Of a stretch of 64,000 nt of DNA, positions 13,542-23,245 are shown one piece after another. A program made the translations under genes and the position numbers. This DNA is from Nitrospira sp. (GTDB lineage Bacteria; Nitrospirota; Nitrospiria; Nitrospirales; Nitrospiraceae). Numbering within the stretch: the first letter of the stretch is position 1; every line of letters starts with the position of its first letter. The notes beneath the pieces were generated by a model. That model saw nothing but the letters and a program-made list of their open reading frames with translations. It had not been told where the DNA came from and did not search any database. The stretch lies in NCBI GenBank assembly GCA_035968315.1, contig JAVYIN010000011.1, positions 21,076-85,075 of the forward strand, written 5' to 3'.

Positions 13542-15259
13542 TGGCAGGTTCTCCGTCGCGCACGCGCCGATTTGTGTTGTTGCTGGTGTTGCTGTGCGGA
13601 TTCGGCGTGGTGCTGTTTCGGCTCGTGTCGCTGCAAGTGTTGCAGGCGGCGGAATTGACCGTCAAGGCGGACCGGCAGCATCAAAAGACGGTGGCGTTGG
13701 AAGGCGCGCGGGGAACGATCGTGGATCGACACGGAAAGGTGCTGGCCATGAATATGGACGTGCCCTCCGTATTTGGCGTGCCGACCGCCCTCGAAAGTCC
13801 CGCCCAGGCGGCGCGGACACTGTCTCCGGTTCTGCATGTGCGCGCGTCCGAGCTGGAAAAGAAATTGCGCCAGGATCGCAGCTTTGTATGGCTGGCGAGA
13901 AAGCTGGATCCGGAGCAGGGGCATCGGTTGGAGCAGATGCCGATGGAAGGCATCGGAACGGTGCTGGAAGGGCGCCGGTTCTATCCGAAGGGCCCGCTGT
14001 TGGCGCATGTGCTGGGATTTGCCGGGATGGATGGAGCGGGGCTTGAAGGGCTGGAGCGCCGGTACGAGTCGCAGTTGCATGGGGAGAAGCGCGTGGCGGT
14101 GCTGCAGCGCGATGCCTTGGGGCGCATCGTGTTTCCGAAAGGTGAGGCGGAGCAGAACCCGGCCTCCGGTCACAGTTTGACGCTCACGATCGACGAAGTC
14201 ATTCAATATATCGCCGAAAAAGAACTCGAAGAGGCGATGAACAAGACGCGGGCCAAGGCCGGCACCGTCATGGTGCTCGATCCTCGGACAGGGGCGCTGC
14301 TGGCCCTGGCCATCAGCCCGCGGTTCGATCCGAACTCCGTGGCCGCGCTCACGCCGGGCCGCTGGCGGAATCGGGCCTTGACCGATGCCTATGAGCCCGG
14401 TTCGACGATGAAAGCCATTGTGGCCGCTGCGGCCCTCGAAGAAAAAGTCATGAAGCCCGGGACGATGGTGTTCGGCGAGAACGGCCGCATGACCATTGCC
14501 AATACGGTGATTCACGATCATGAGAAGCTCGGGTGGGTGACGTTCGCGCAGGTCATTCAGAAGTCGAGCAACATCGGGGCTGCGAAAACCGGCATGGCGC
14601 TGGGCGATCAGCGGCTCTATCGGTATTTGCAGGCGTTCGGATTCGGGCAGCGGACCGAGATCGACTTGCCAGGCGAAGCCGTCGGCCTGTTGCGGGACCC
14701 CAAAGATTGGGGGCGCCGCTCGCTGGCCTCGATTTCCATGGGGCAGGAAATCGGCGTCACGCCGATGCAAATGGTGTCGGCGATTTCGGTGCTGGCGAAC
14801 GGCGGCATGTTGATGAAGCCCTACGTTGTCTCGGAAGTGCGGGACGCGCAAGGGCAGCTGCTGAAGCAGATTGAGCCGCACATGAAGCGGCGGGTGATTT
14901 CGCCGGAGACGGCGCGCGCGGTGACCTCGATTCTCGAAGGCGTAGTGACGGACGGGACCGGGACGAAGGCGGCGATTCCAGGATTCCGCGTCGCGGGGAA
15001 GACCGGCACGGCGCAAAAAATCGATCCGCGCACCGGCGCCTATTCCTCCACGCAATTCGTGGGGTCGTTTGTCGGGTTCGTGCCGGCCGATAATCCCCGG
15101 CTGGCCATGATCGTTGTGATCGACGAACCGCAAGGGGAGTCATTTGGTGGGTTGGTGGCGGCGCCGGTCTTTCGGCGGGTGGGCGAGCAGGTGTTAAATT
15201 ACTTAGGCGTGTCATCGAATGAACCGGTGAAATTGGCGATGGCCACCGGCCATCGATAA
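13541..15259 (+). CDS. ftsI: Septal peptidoglycan transpeptidase (penicillin-binding protein 3 type)
   Basis: This class B penicillin-binding protein of 572 residues has an N-terminal membrane anchor (about residues 11-31), the pedestal/dimerisation domain, and a transpeptidase domain with all three active-site motifs: STMK at 288-291 (nucleophile Ser288), SSN at 342-344 and KTGT at 487-490. It crosslinks septal peptidoglycan together with FtsW. No C-terminal PASTA domains are present, unlike sporulation-type homologues. The GTG start shares one base with the ftsL stop (TAGTG). A murE gene follows after a 16-base gap. Confidence 0.96.
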   Translation: MAGSPSRTRRFVLLLVLLCGFGVVLFRLVSLQVLQAAELTVKADRQHQKTVALEGARGTIVDRHGKVLAMNMDVPSVFGVPTALESPAQAARTLSPVLHVRASELEKKLRQDRSFVWLARKLDPEQGHRLEQMPMEGIGTVLEGRRFYPKGPLLAHVLGFAGMDGAGLEGLERRYESQLHGEKRVAVLQRDALGRIVFPKGEAEQNPASGHSLTLTIDEVIQYIAEKELEEAMNKTRAKAGTVMVLDPRTGALLALAISPRFDPNSVAALTPGRWRNRALTDAYEPGSTMKAIVAAAALEEKVMKPGTMVFGENGRMTIANTVIHDHEKLGWVTFAQVIQKSSNIGAAKTGMALGDQRLYRYLQAFGFGQRTEIDLPGEAVGLLRDPKDWGRRSLASISMGQEIGVTPMQMVSAISVLANGGMLMKPYVVSEVRDAQGQLLKQIEPHMKRRVISPETARAVTSILEGVVTDGTGTKAAIPGFRVAGKTGTAQKIDPRTGAYSSTQFVGSFVGFVPADNPRLAMIVVIDEPQGESFGGLVAAPVFRRVGEQVLNYLGVSSNEPVKLAMATGHR

Positions 15260-15275
15260 CGCGGATGTTTCTGCC

Positions 15276-16793
15276 ATGGCGATGACGTTGGCGCAATTAG
15301 CTGAGGCCTTGCGAGGACAGGTGGAGGTCCTTGACCAGAGGGGAGATCTCGGCGTGCCTGTGGCAGCAATCACGGACGACTCCAGAGCGGCTCGGGCGGG
15401 CAGTCTGTTTGTCGCCGTCAAAGGCGAGCAGGTGGATGGCCATCGGTATGTTGCCGGGGCGGTGGCGGCCGGAGCGGCGGCGCTGGTGCAGCAAGAGCCA
15501 CTCTCGGGTGGCGATCTCCCCGCCCTGCGCGTTGCGGATTCCCGGAAGGCCTTGGGGTTGCTGGGCAGTCGGTTTTACGGCGATCCGTCGGCACAGTTGC
15601 GGATGATCGGGATCACCGGCACCAACGGCAAAACCACCACGACGTATGTGTGCAAATCGCTGCTCGAAGCGATCGGAAAGCGCGTCGGGCTGATCGGGAC
15701 CGTGGCCTATCAGATCGGAGCAGAAACCATTCCATCGTCGCATACGACGCCGGGCGCGCTGGAGCTGCAGCAGTTGCTCAGAAAGATGGTGGATAGCGGC
15801 TGCACGGCGGCGGTGATGGAAGTGTCCTCCCATGCGCTCGTGCAGGACCGGACGAGCGGGTGCGAATACGATGTGGCGGTCTTCTCGAACCTGACGCAGG
15901 ACCACCTCGACTTTCACAAGACGATGGACGCCTATTTCCAGGCCAAGTTGCGGCTTTTCACCGGATTAACCGGAACCGCGAAACCGAAGAAGCGGGCGAT
16001 CATCAATATGGACGATCCGAGCGGCAGCCGCATCGCCGCCCTCAGTCCCGCGCCGGTCTGGACCTACGGGATCAAGGGGAAGGCGGATCTTCGGGCGGAG
16101 GATGTCCGGCTGTCCTTGGGCGGGACGACCTTCACGGCGGCCACGCCGGCTGGATCCTTCCCGGTCGAGAGCCATTTGGTCGGCGAGCATAACGTCTACA
16201 ACCTGCTGGCGGCCATCGGCGTGGCGCTGCATGAAGGCGCGACGACTCAACAGGTCCGTGAGGCGGTCGCGCACGTAACGAACGTGCCTGGCCGATTTGA
16301 GCGGGTCATGGCGGGACAAGCGTTCACCGTGGTGGTGGACTATGCCCATACGGAAGATGCGCTGGTGCGCCTCCTGACGGCCGCTCAGGCCCTGAAAGCC
16401 GGCCGCATCCTTACGGTGTTCGGATGCGGAGGGGACCGGGATCGGGGCAAGCGGCCCAAGATGGGGCGCGCGGCGGTTCAGTATAGCGATGTGGTGATTC
16501 TCACATCGGACAATCCGCGGACGGAGAACCCGCTGGCGATTTTGGACGAAGTGGAAGCCGGCGTCACGGATGCGCTCCGGCAGAGACCGCACGTCCAGTA
16601 TCGGAAGATCGCGGATCGGCGCGAGGCGATTGGCGCGGCGGTTCGGGAGGCGCGGCCGGGTGACATGGTGCTCATTGCCGGCAAGGGGCATGAGGATTAT
16701 CAGATTATTGGCACGACGAAACAGCACTTCGACGATCGCGAAGTTGCGCGGGACGCCATCCAGCAATTGACGAGTGGGGCGAAGACCAGTTGA
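15276..16793 (+). CDS. murE: UDP-MurNAc-L-Ala-D-Glu:meso-diaminopimelate ligase
   Basis: MurE adds the third residue of the peptidoglycan stem peptide using ATP. This 505-residue protein has the ATP-binding GITGTNGKTTTT near residue 112 and the substrate-selecting motif DNPR at 412-415. DNPR is the signature of the meso-diaminopimelate-specific enzyme rather than the lysine type, which supports a Gram-negative style cell wall. It lies between ftsI and murF in the canonical dcw order. Confidence 0.96.
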   Translation: MAMTLAQLAEALRGQVEVLDQRGDLGVPVAAITDDSRAARAGSLFVAVKGEQVDGHRYVAGAVAAGAAALVQQEPLSGGDLPALRVADSRKALGLLGSRFYGDPSAQLRMIGITGTNGKTTTTYVCKSLLEAIGKRVGLIGTVAYQIGAETIPSSHTTPGALELQQLLRKMVDSGCTAAVMEVSSHALVQDRTSGCEYDVAVFSNLTQDHLDFHKTMDAYFQAKLRLFTGLTGTAKPKKRAIINMDDPSGSRIAALSPAPVWTYGIKGKADLRAEDVRLSLGGTTFTAATPAGSFPVESHLVGEHNVYNLLAAIGVALHEGATTQQVREAVAHVTNVPGRFERVMAGQAFTVVVDYAHTEDALVRLLTAAQALKAGRILTVFGCGGDRDRGKRPKMGRAAVQYSDVVILTSDNPRTENPLAILDEVEAGVTDALRQRPHVQYRKIADRREAIGAAVREARPGDMVLIAGKGHEDYQIIGTTKQHFDDREVARDAIQQLTSGAKTS

Positions 16794-16818
16794 CGGTGCA
16801 GTAGGATTCGAGGATCCC

Positions 16819-18264
16819 ATGGCCCTGTTTACGATTGAAGAATTGCGAGAAGTCATCAGCGTGAAGGTGCTTGCCGCCGAGGGAGCCCGGTGGGCCAAGC
16901 AACGCATTCGGCGCATCAATCTGGATTCCCGAACGATCCGCGCCGGGGACCTGTTTGTGGCGATCAAGGGCGATCGGTTTGACGGGCATGAGTATGTCGC
17001 GATGGCCTTGTCGCGGGGTGCGGTCGGCGCCATCGTGCACGATGCCTATGCCGTGCCGCCGGCGGTGGTGAAAACGGTCGGAAAGTCCTCGGCGTTTGTG
17101 CTTGGCGTGCGCGATCCGCTCTTTGCGTACCAGCAACTGGCCACGCACCATCGCTGCCGGTTCGAGATTCCGCTGGTCGCGGTGACGGGCAGCAACGGCA
17201 AGACCACGACGAAAGAAATGGTCGCCAGTGTGCTGGGCCAGCGCTGGCGGACGTTGAAAACGGAAGGCAATTTGAACAATCGCATCGGTGTCCCGCAGAC
17301 CCTCTTCCGATTGACGGTCCGCCATGAAGCGGCGGTCATCGAGCTGGGGGTCGATAACGTCGGGCAGACGACGCGGCTGTGTGAAATCGCGCGGCCGACG
17401 ATCGGGATCATCACCAATATCGGGCCGGACCATTTGGAATTCTTCGGCAGCATGGAGGGGTCGGCGCAGGCGAAGGCGGAGCTGCTCGATTTGCTGCCGC
17501 CGGATGGCGCCGCCGTGTTGAATGCCGACGATCCCTATTTCGATTATCTGGCCGCGCGCGCGCAATGCCGGGTGGTCTCGTTCGGCTATTCGCCGAAAGC
17601 TGACGTGCAGGCGGTGCAGGAAAAGTCCGATGGCAAGGACGGCACCATTTTCAGACTACTGCTTCCCGGAAAAGTCCGCCATACGATTGTCCGGATGAAA
17701 GTACAGGGTTCTCACAATGTCACGAATGCTCTCGCTGCGGCAGCAGTCGGGACGGTCTTAGGTATTTCCGGTGCGGTGATTGCCCAGGGGCTTTCCCGTT
17801 TCCGCCCGGCGGCGATGCGGTCGCAGGTCGTCATGAGCCAGGGGGTCAAGATCATCAACGACTGTTACAACGCCAATCCGGCCTCGATGAAAGCGGCGGT
17901 GCAGTTGCTGGCGCAATCCGGCGCGGGGCGCAAGACGATCGCGGTGCTGGGGGATATGTTGGAGCTGGGGCCGAACGCGGGGCGAATGCACCAAGAGGTC
18001 GGCGCCTTCATCGCACAGCAGGGGATTACACAGTTGGTGGCCTGCGGCGCCCTCGGACGAGGGTTGGCCGAAGGGGCGCGCCGGGCCGGGATGAGCGCTG
18101 ATGCCGTGCTCGAAATGCCGGACGCGGCAGCGGCAGCGGCGGCCGTGACCGCGATGGTCGCGCAGGGTAATGTGGTGTTGGTGAAGGCGTCGCGCGGCAT
18201 GAAAATGGAGCAGGTCGTGAGTGCGCTGCAGCGCATGAAGCGGGCCGCAAAGAAGGCGTCGTAA
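16819..18264 (+). CDS. murF: UDP-MurNAc-tripeptide:D-Ala-D-Ala ligase
   Basis: MurF adds the D-Ala-D-Ala dipeptide made by Ddl, completing the cytoplasmic UDP-MurNAc-pentapeptide. The protein has 481 residues. The Mur-ligase P-loop reads [14 protein letters not shown] (about residue 130), followed by [12 protein letters not shown] and the C-terminal [18 protein letters not shown] 16819 has GAGG seven bases upstream and begins where the family begins; an upstream in-frame start at 16774 would overlap murE and adds 15 unlikely residues. Confidence 0.95.
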   Translation: MALFTIEELREVISVKVLAAEGARWAKQRIRRINLDSRTIRAGDLFVAIKGDRFDGHEYVAMALSRGAVGAIVHDAYAVPPAVVKTVGKSSAFVLGVRDPLFAYQQLATHHRCRFEIPLVAVTGSNGKTTTKEMVASVLGQRWRTLKTEGNLNNRIGVPQTLFRLTVRHEAAVIELGVDNVGQTTRLCEIARPTIGIITNIGPDHLEFFGSMEGSAQAKAELLDLLPPDGAAVLNADDPYFDYLAARAQCRVVSFGYSPKADVQAVQEKSDGKDGTIFRLLLPGKVRHTIVRMKVQGSHNVTNALAAAAVGTVLGISGAVIAQGLSRFRPAAMRSQVVMSQGVKIINDCYNANPASMKAAVQLLAQSGAGRKTIAVLGDMLELGPNAGRMHQEVGAFIAQQGITQLVACGALGRGLAEGARRAGMSADAVLEMPDAAAAAAAVTAMVAQGNVVLVKASRGMKMEQVVSALQRMKRAAKKAS

Positions 18265-18323
18265 CCATTCAGGGGCGTCACTATTCAGACGCTGTCCGCC
18301 CCCAGCGTCGTCAAGGCGATCGT

Positions 18324-19400
18324 ATGCTGTATAACTGGCTCTATCCGCTCCATACCGAGTTCTCGTTTCTGAATGTCTTCCGCTATCAAAGCTTCCGCAT
18401 TATCTATGCGGCGGTGACGGCCTTTCTCATCGCGTTCATGCTGGCGCCCTGGCTGATCCGGAAGCTGCAAGAGATCAAGCTGGGCCAGCAAGTGCGCGAT
18501 GACGGTCCCAAGCGGCATTTGGCCAAAAGCGGCACGCCGACGATGGGGGGGCTGCTGATCATCTTTGCCGTCGTGCTTTCGACGCTGCTCTGGGCGGATA
18601 TCACCAAGCCCTACGTCTGGCTGGTGCTGGGGGCGACCGTCGGGTTCGGCGCGATCGGATTCGCGGACGACTATCTCAAATTCATCAAGGCCCAATCGAA
18701 GGGGCTGTCGGCCAGGCAGAAGTTTGCCGCGCAGGTGACGGTGGCGTTGGGGATCGCCCTCACGTTGTATTTTCTGCCGGGGTATTCCACGAAGCTCAGT
18801 GTGCCCTTTTTCAAGAACTTCATGCCGGATCTCGGGTGGTTCTATATCGTGTTCGCCGTGCTGGTGATTGTCGGCAGTTCGAATGCCGTCAATCTGACCG
18901 ACGGCCTCGACGGCTTGGCCATCGGGCCCGTCATGATTACCGCCCTGGCCTACACGATTGTGGCCTACGTCGCCGGGCACCGGCTGATGTCCGACTATCT
19001 GCTCATCCCGCACATCGAAAATGCCGGCGAGATTGCGGTGTTTACGGCGGCCATCTTGGGGTCGAGCCTCGGCTTTCTCTGGTTTAATACCTATCCGGCC
19101 TCCGTCTTCATGGGCGATGTCGGATCGCTGCCGTTGGGCGCGGCGCTCGGGACCGTGGCGGTGATCAGCAAACACGAACTGTTGCTGTTGATGGTCGGCG
19201 GCGTGTTTGTGATCGAGGCCGTGTCGGTCATCTTCCAAGTGTTGTCGTTCAAGTCGCGCGGGAAGCGGATTTTCCTGATGGCGCCGATCCATCATCACTT
19301 CGAGATGAAGGGATGGGAGGAGCCCAAAGTCGTGGTGCGGCTCTGGATCATCGCCATTCTGTTGGCGCTCTTGAGCCTGAGTACGTTGAAGTTGCGGTAA
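18324..19400 (+). CDS. mraY: Phospho-N-acetylmuramoyl-pentapeptide transferase
   Basis: MraY transfers phospho-MurNAc-pentapeptide from UDP to undecaprenyl phosphate, making lipid I in the inner membrane. This 358-residue polytopic protein shows the family hallmarks: KSGTPTMGG near residue 70, the catalytic pair region [19 protein letters not shown], and the C-terminal APIHHHFE histidine cluster. Its TAA stop shares its last base with the murD start (TAATG). Confidence 0.97.
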   Translation: MLYNWLYPLHTEFSFLNVFRYQSFRIIYAAVTAFLIAFMLAPWLIRKLQEIKLGQQVRDDGPKRHLAKSGTPTMGGLLIIFAVVLSTLLWADITKPYVWLVLGATVGFGAIGFADDYLKFIKAQSKGLSARQKFAAQVTVALGIALTLYFLPGYSTKLSVPFFKNFMPDLGWFYIVFAVLVIVGSSNAVNLTDGLDGLAIGPVMITALAYTIVAYVAGHRLMSDYLLIPHIENAGEIAVFTAAILGSSLGFLWFNTYPASVFMGDVGSLPLGAALGTVAVISKHELLLLMVGGVFVIEAVSVIFQVLSFKSRGKRIFLMAPIHHHFEMKGWEEPKVVVRLWIIAILLALLSLSTLKLR

Positions 19401-20815
19401 TGGGATTGGTGAGCGAAGACACGATGGAACTGACGGGAACCAAAGTCACCGTGGTGGGTCTGGCACGCAGCGGCGTGGCGGCAGCCCGGTTGCTGCAGGC
19501 TGCGGGCGCGCAGGTGACCGTGGCCGATAAAAAGGAACGCCGTGAGCTGGAGGCCGTGTTGACGCAGTTGGACGGCTCGCGCATTGGCGTCACCGTCGGC
19601 AGCCAGTACGAGACGGCACTGGATGCGGCGGAACTGGTCGTGATCAGTCCCGGCGTGCCCTATCGGATGGACGCGTTGGAACGGGTTCGTCGCCGTGGCG
19701 TCAAGGTCATCAGCGAATTAGAGCTGGCATCCCGGTTCCTGTCCGCCCCGATCCTGGCCCTGACCGGCACCAACGGGAAAAGCACCACTGTGACGTTGAT
19801 CGGCAAGATGCTGCAGGAAAGCGGGAAACGGGTCTTTGTCGGCGGCAATCTCGGGACGGCGCTCAGTGAAGCGGCGGAGCAATCGTTTCAGGCGTCCCGG
19901 CAGGGGCTGCCCAGTCCGTATGATTTCGCCGTGGTGGAAGTGTCCAGCTTTCAGTTGGAAACCGTGGATCAGTTTCATCCCTGGATCGCGGCGATCCTGA
20001 ATGTGACGGTGGATCATCAAGATCGGTATGAATCGATTGACGAGTATGTCGCGGCTAAGCGCAGGATTTTTGAGAATCAGAAGCCGACGGACTATGCGCT
20101 CTTCAACTTGGACGATCCGCTGGTGGCGGCGCTCAGGCATGGGGTCAAGGCCCGGGTCCTTGGATTTACCCGGCAATCATCTCTCCCATCCGACCTGAGC
20201 GGAGGCACCTATTTGGAGGGCGATCGCATTGTGACCACGGTGACCGGGGTTCGGCAGGAGGTCTGCCGGCGTTCGGAGATCAAGATCATCGGCAACCACA
20301 ATGTTGAGAATGTCATGGCGGCCGTCACCTATGCGCTCTTGAGCGGGTGTCCGCTCGACGCCATCAGGCGCGTTTTGATGACGTTTCCAGGCCTTGAGCA
20401 TGCCTTGGAGATCGTGCGGGACCGCCGGGGCGTGCGCTTTGTGAACGATTCCAAGGGGACCAACGTCGATGCCACGCTGAAAGCCTTGGAGAGTATCGAG
20501 CAGCCTATTTGGTTGATTGCCGGCGGGCGTGATAAGGGCGGAGATTTTTCCCGATTGGCCCCGGCGATCAGGCAGCGGGTCAAGGGGCTCATCTTAATTG
20601 GAGAAGCCACGCCCTTGATTGCGAATGCGGTGACCGGATTCCCGTCGATTGTGTGGGCTGCCTCTTTCAAAGACGCTGTCCAGGCGGCGGCGGACGGGGC
20701 GGTCTCCGGCGAGGTGGTGTTGCTGTCACCGGCTTGTGCGAGTTTCGATATGTTTGCGGACTACCAGGATCGAGGGCGGCAGTTTAAGGCCCTGGTGCAA
20801 TCCTTGCCCGCTTGA
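19400..20815 (+). CDS. murD: UDP-N-acetylmuramoyl-L-alanine:D-glutamate ligase
   Basis: MurD adds D-glutamate to UDP-MurNAc-L-alanine with ATP. The N-terminal Rossmann-like domain begins [18 protein letters not shown]. The ATP loop reads [15 protein letters not shown] near residue 121, and the C-terminal half contains [10 protein letters not shown] and [10 protein letters not shown]. Start 19400 (471 residues) is chosen because its ATG overlaps the mraY stop; ATG 19424 would be eight residues shorter and is also plausible. Confidence 0.95.
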   Translation: MGLVSEDTMELTGTKVTVVGLARSGVAAARLLQAAGAQVTVADKKERRELEAVLTQLDGSRIGVTVGSQYETALDAAELVVISPGVPYRMDALERVRRRGVKVISELELASRFLSAPILALTGTNGKSTTVTLIGKMLQESGKRVFVGGNLGTALSEAAEQSFQASRQGLPSPYDFAVVEVSSFQLETVDQFHPWIAAILNVTVDHQDRYESIDEYVAAKRRIFENQKPTDYALFNLDDPLVAALRHGVKARVLGFTRQSSLPSDLSGGTYLEGDRIVTTVTGVRQEVCRRSEIKIIGNHNVENVMAAVTYALLSGCPLDAIRRVLMTFPGLEHALEIVRDRRGVRFVNDSKGTNVDATLKALESIEQPIWLIAGGRDKGGDFSRLAPAIRQRVKGLILIGEATPLIANAVTGFPSIVWAASFKDAVQAAADGAVSGEVVLLSPACASFDMFADYQDRGRQFKALVQSLPA

Positions 20816-20848
20816 GCGTGCAAGGCAGAGGAGAATTGACACTGGACG

Positions 20849-22057
20849 ATGTCACAGAGAGCCGCAGGGACGCTGGCATTACCGTGGCCCACCACGAGTC
20901 CTCGCACCGCGAAAAAGCGGGTGCCGATGGACCATACGCTGTTGATCGTGACGATCGTCCTGGCCTTGGTCGGCCTGGTGATGGTGTTCAGCGCGAGCGC
21001 CGTGGTGGCGGGCAACCGCTTCCACGACTCCGGGTACTTCCTCAAGCGGCAGCTGGCCTGGCTGACGTTCGGATTTCTGCTGCTCCATCTCGCGTCGCGC
21101 ATCGATTATATCTGGTGGAAGCGCCTGTCGATTCCCATGCTGGGCTGCATGCTGCTGCTGCTGGTGATGGTGCTGATTCCCTCGTTGGGCGTGGCGGCAA
21201 AAGGCGCCAGGCGCTGGTTGCGTCTGGGGCCGATCTCCATCCAGCCGGCCGAGATGGTCAAGCTGGTCGCGGTGATCTATGTGGCGGCTTATCTGACGAA
21301 GAAGGAAGATCTCATCACAACCTTCTCCTCTGGCCTGGTGCCGGTGTTGGGGGTCATCGGGGTGTTGAGCGGATTGGTGCTGCTGGAGCCGGATCTGGGG
21401 ACGGTCGTGGTGATCGGCCTGGTGACCGTGGGCCTGCTCTTTCTCGGCGGGGCGCAAGTGAAGCATCTGGTGGGGCTGGGCTTGTGTGCCGTGCCGGTCG
21501 TTTTGGCGCTCGTCCTCGGCTCGAGCTACCGGCGCCAGCGCATGCTGACGTTCCTGGCTCCCTGGAAGGACGCGTCGGACGCGGGGTTTCAGATCACCCA
21601 GTCGTTTCTCGCCTTTGGCAGCGGCGGGCCGTTCGGAGTCGGGCTGGGCGAGGGGAAGCAGAAGCTGTTCTTTCTGCCCGAAGCCCACACGGATTTCGTG
21701 CTGGCCTTGGTGGGAGAGGAGCTGGGCTTGGTGGGGACCGTCACGATCATCCTGCTCTTCGTACTGTTCGTGGTGCGCGGATTTCAGATCGCGGCGCGGG
21801 CTCGGATGCCCTTCGGACGGCATTTGGCCATGGGGATTACGTTGCTGATCGGCGTGCAAGCGTTGGTGAACGCGGCCGTGGTGACGGGTTTGCTGCCGAC
21901 CAAGGGGTTGACGCTCCCGTTTGTCAGTTACGGCGGATCTTCCTTGATCATCTGTCTGATCGGGGTGGGCATCCTGCTGAATATTTCACGGGATCGCCAA
22001 GCCGGACGGGAAGAGAGCGGATCACGAGCCGCTCGGGGCAGGTTCAATCGCCGATGA
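20849..22057 (+). CDS. ftsW: Lipid II polymerase of the SEDS family, division-specific
   Basis: This SEDS-family glycosyltransferase polymerises lipid II at the septum in partnership with FtsI. The protein has 402 residues with about ten transmembrane helices. Family signatures seen are VFSASAV in helix 1, LGPISIQPAEMVKL, LLEPDLGT, the conserved loop ITQSFLAFGSGGPFGVGLG, the EELG segment, and the final LPFVSYGGSSL. The polar N-terminal ~25 residues before MDHTLLI could be over-extended, as another ATG follows at 20927. It is followed by murG with an ATGA overlap. Confidence 0.95.
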   Translation: MSQRAAGTLALPWPTTSPRTAKKRVPMDHTLLIVTIVLALVGLVMVFSASAVVAGNRFHDSGYFLKRQLAWLTFGFLLLHLASRIDYIWWKRLSIPMLGCMLLLLVMVLIPSLGVAAKGARRWLRLGPISIQPAEMVKLVAVIYVAAYLTKKEDLITTFSSGLVPVLGVIGVLSGLVLLEPDLGTVVVIGLVTVGLLFLGGAQVKHLVGLGLCAVPVVLALVLGSSYRRQRMLTFLAPWKDASDAGFQITQSFLAFGSGGPFGVGLGEGKQKLFFLPEAHTDFVLALVGEELGLVGTVTIILLFVLFVVRGFQIAARARMPFGRHLAMGITLLIGVQALVNAAVVTGLLPTKGLTLPFVSYGGSSLIICLIGVGILLNISRDRQAGREESGSRAARGRFNRR

Positions 22058-23178
22058 CGATCGTGATTGCGGCAGGCGGCACGGGAGGGCACTTGTATCC
22101 GGCGATCGCCTTGGCTCGAGAGTTTCTGCGGCGCGACGCCTCGGCGAAGATTGTTTTCGTCGGCACGGCGAAAGGGATTGAGTCCAAAGTGCTGGCCCAT
22201 GAAGGATTTCCGCTCGAACTCATCACGGCGAAACCGGTGATGGGCAAGGGTTTCGCGGACGCGCTACGGGGATTGTTGTCGGTTCCGGCCGGGCTTTGGC
22301 AGTCGTGGAAGATTCTCGGCGCGCACCGGGCCGATCTCGTGATCGGCGTGGGTGGATACACGAGTCCCACGATGTTGGCGGCGGCGGCGCTCAGAGGCAT
22401 CGCCCGGGTGATCTTGGAGCCGAACGCCTATCCCGGCATGGCGAATATTGCGGTCGGGCCCTGCGCCCAGCGGGTCTTTCTGGCCTTTGAGTCGGCCGCG
22501 AAGAGGTTTGCCGCGCGCAAAGTGCGTGTGGTGGGGACGCCGATTCGCCAAGACTTTCTCCGGGACGCGGCTCGGCCTGCGGCGGCGGCAACCGGCGCGC
22601 CGCAGCGGTTGTTGATTTTCGGCGGAAGCCAGGGTGCGAAGGCGATCAATAGCGCCGTCATCGACGGATTGGCGTCGCTGACGCAACAGGTGCCTCGCCT
22701 GTCCATCACGCACCAGACCGGTGAGGCCGATCATGCGCGGGTCGTCGAGGCCTATCGGCAGGCCGGCGTATCGGCAGACGTCGTCCCGTTTTTGTACGAC
22801 ATGCCGGCCGTCTTACGGGCGGCCGATCTCGTGGTGGCGCGTTCAGGGGCCATGACGATCGCGGAGCTGACGGCCTGTGGAAAGCCGGCGATCCTCATTC
22901 CGCTGCCGACGGCGATCTACAACCATCAAATGATGAACGCGCGCGCGATGGAGGCGGCGGGCGGGGCGATGGTCCTTCCGCAGCCGGAGCTGACCGGGGC
23001 GACGCTGGCCGGCGCCATTGCCGACATTCTGCGGCAGCCGGTGCGGCTGCGCGCGATGCAGGAGAAGAGTTGGGGGATGCGGCGGATCGAGGCGGCGGAG
23101 ACCATTGTCCGTGAATGCTACGCACTCATGGGGGTGAACCATGACATCAACCGGACTGTTGGAGCGGCAGGAGTCTAA
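22054..23178 (+). CDS. murG: UDP-GlcNAc:lipid I N-acetylglucosaminyltransferase
   Basis: MurG converts lipid I to lipid II on the inner face of the membrane. The protein of 374 residues has the N-terminal glycine loop AAGGTGGHLYPAIALA, the membrane-proximal GVGGYTSPTMLAA, and the C-terminal UDP-GlcNAc site with GGSQGAKAIN and ARSGAMTIAELTACGKP. ATG 22054 overlaps the ftsW stop as ATGA. The frame is open much further upstream across ftsW, but that extension is not coding. Confidence 0.96.
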   Translation: MTIVIAAGGTGGHLYPAIALAREFLRRDASAKIVFVGTAKGIESKVLAHEGFPLELITAKPVMGKGFADALRGLLSVPAGLWQSWKILGAHRADLVIGVGGYTSPTMLAAAALRGIARVILEPNAYPGMANIAVGPCAQRVFLAFESAAKRFAARKVRVVGTPIRQDFLRDAARPAAAATGAPQRLLIFGGSQGAKAINSAVIDGLASLTQQVPRLSITHQTGEADHARVVEAYRQAGVSADVVPFLYDMPAVLRAADLVVARSGAMTIAELTACGKPAILIPLPTAIYNHQMMNARAMEAAGGAMVLPQPELTGATLAGAIADILRQPVRLRAMQEKSWGMRRIEAAETIVRECYALMGVNHDINRTVGAAGV

Positions 23179-23245
23179 TGCAAGCAGCACGCGCGAACAG
23201 AAACCTCGGCCATCACCGGGCGCAACAGGATTGAGGCGAACCGTC

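Noticed and set aside
13487..15133. 548-residue open frame antisense to ftsI
   Set aside because: Antisense shadow of a well-identified gene; low-complexity basic composition and no ribosome binding site.
20812..22053. N-terminal extension of the murG frame across ftsW
   Set aside because: The frame is open but lies within ftsW, whose motifs are clear in another frame. murG begins at ATG 22054 with the usual stop-start overlap.
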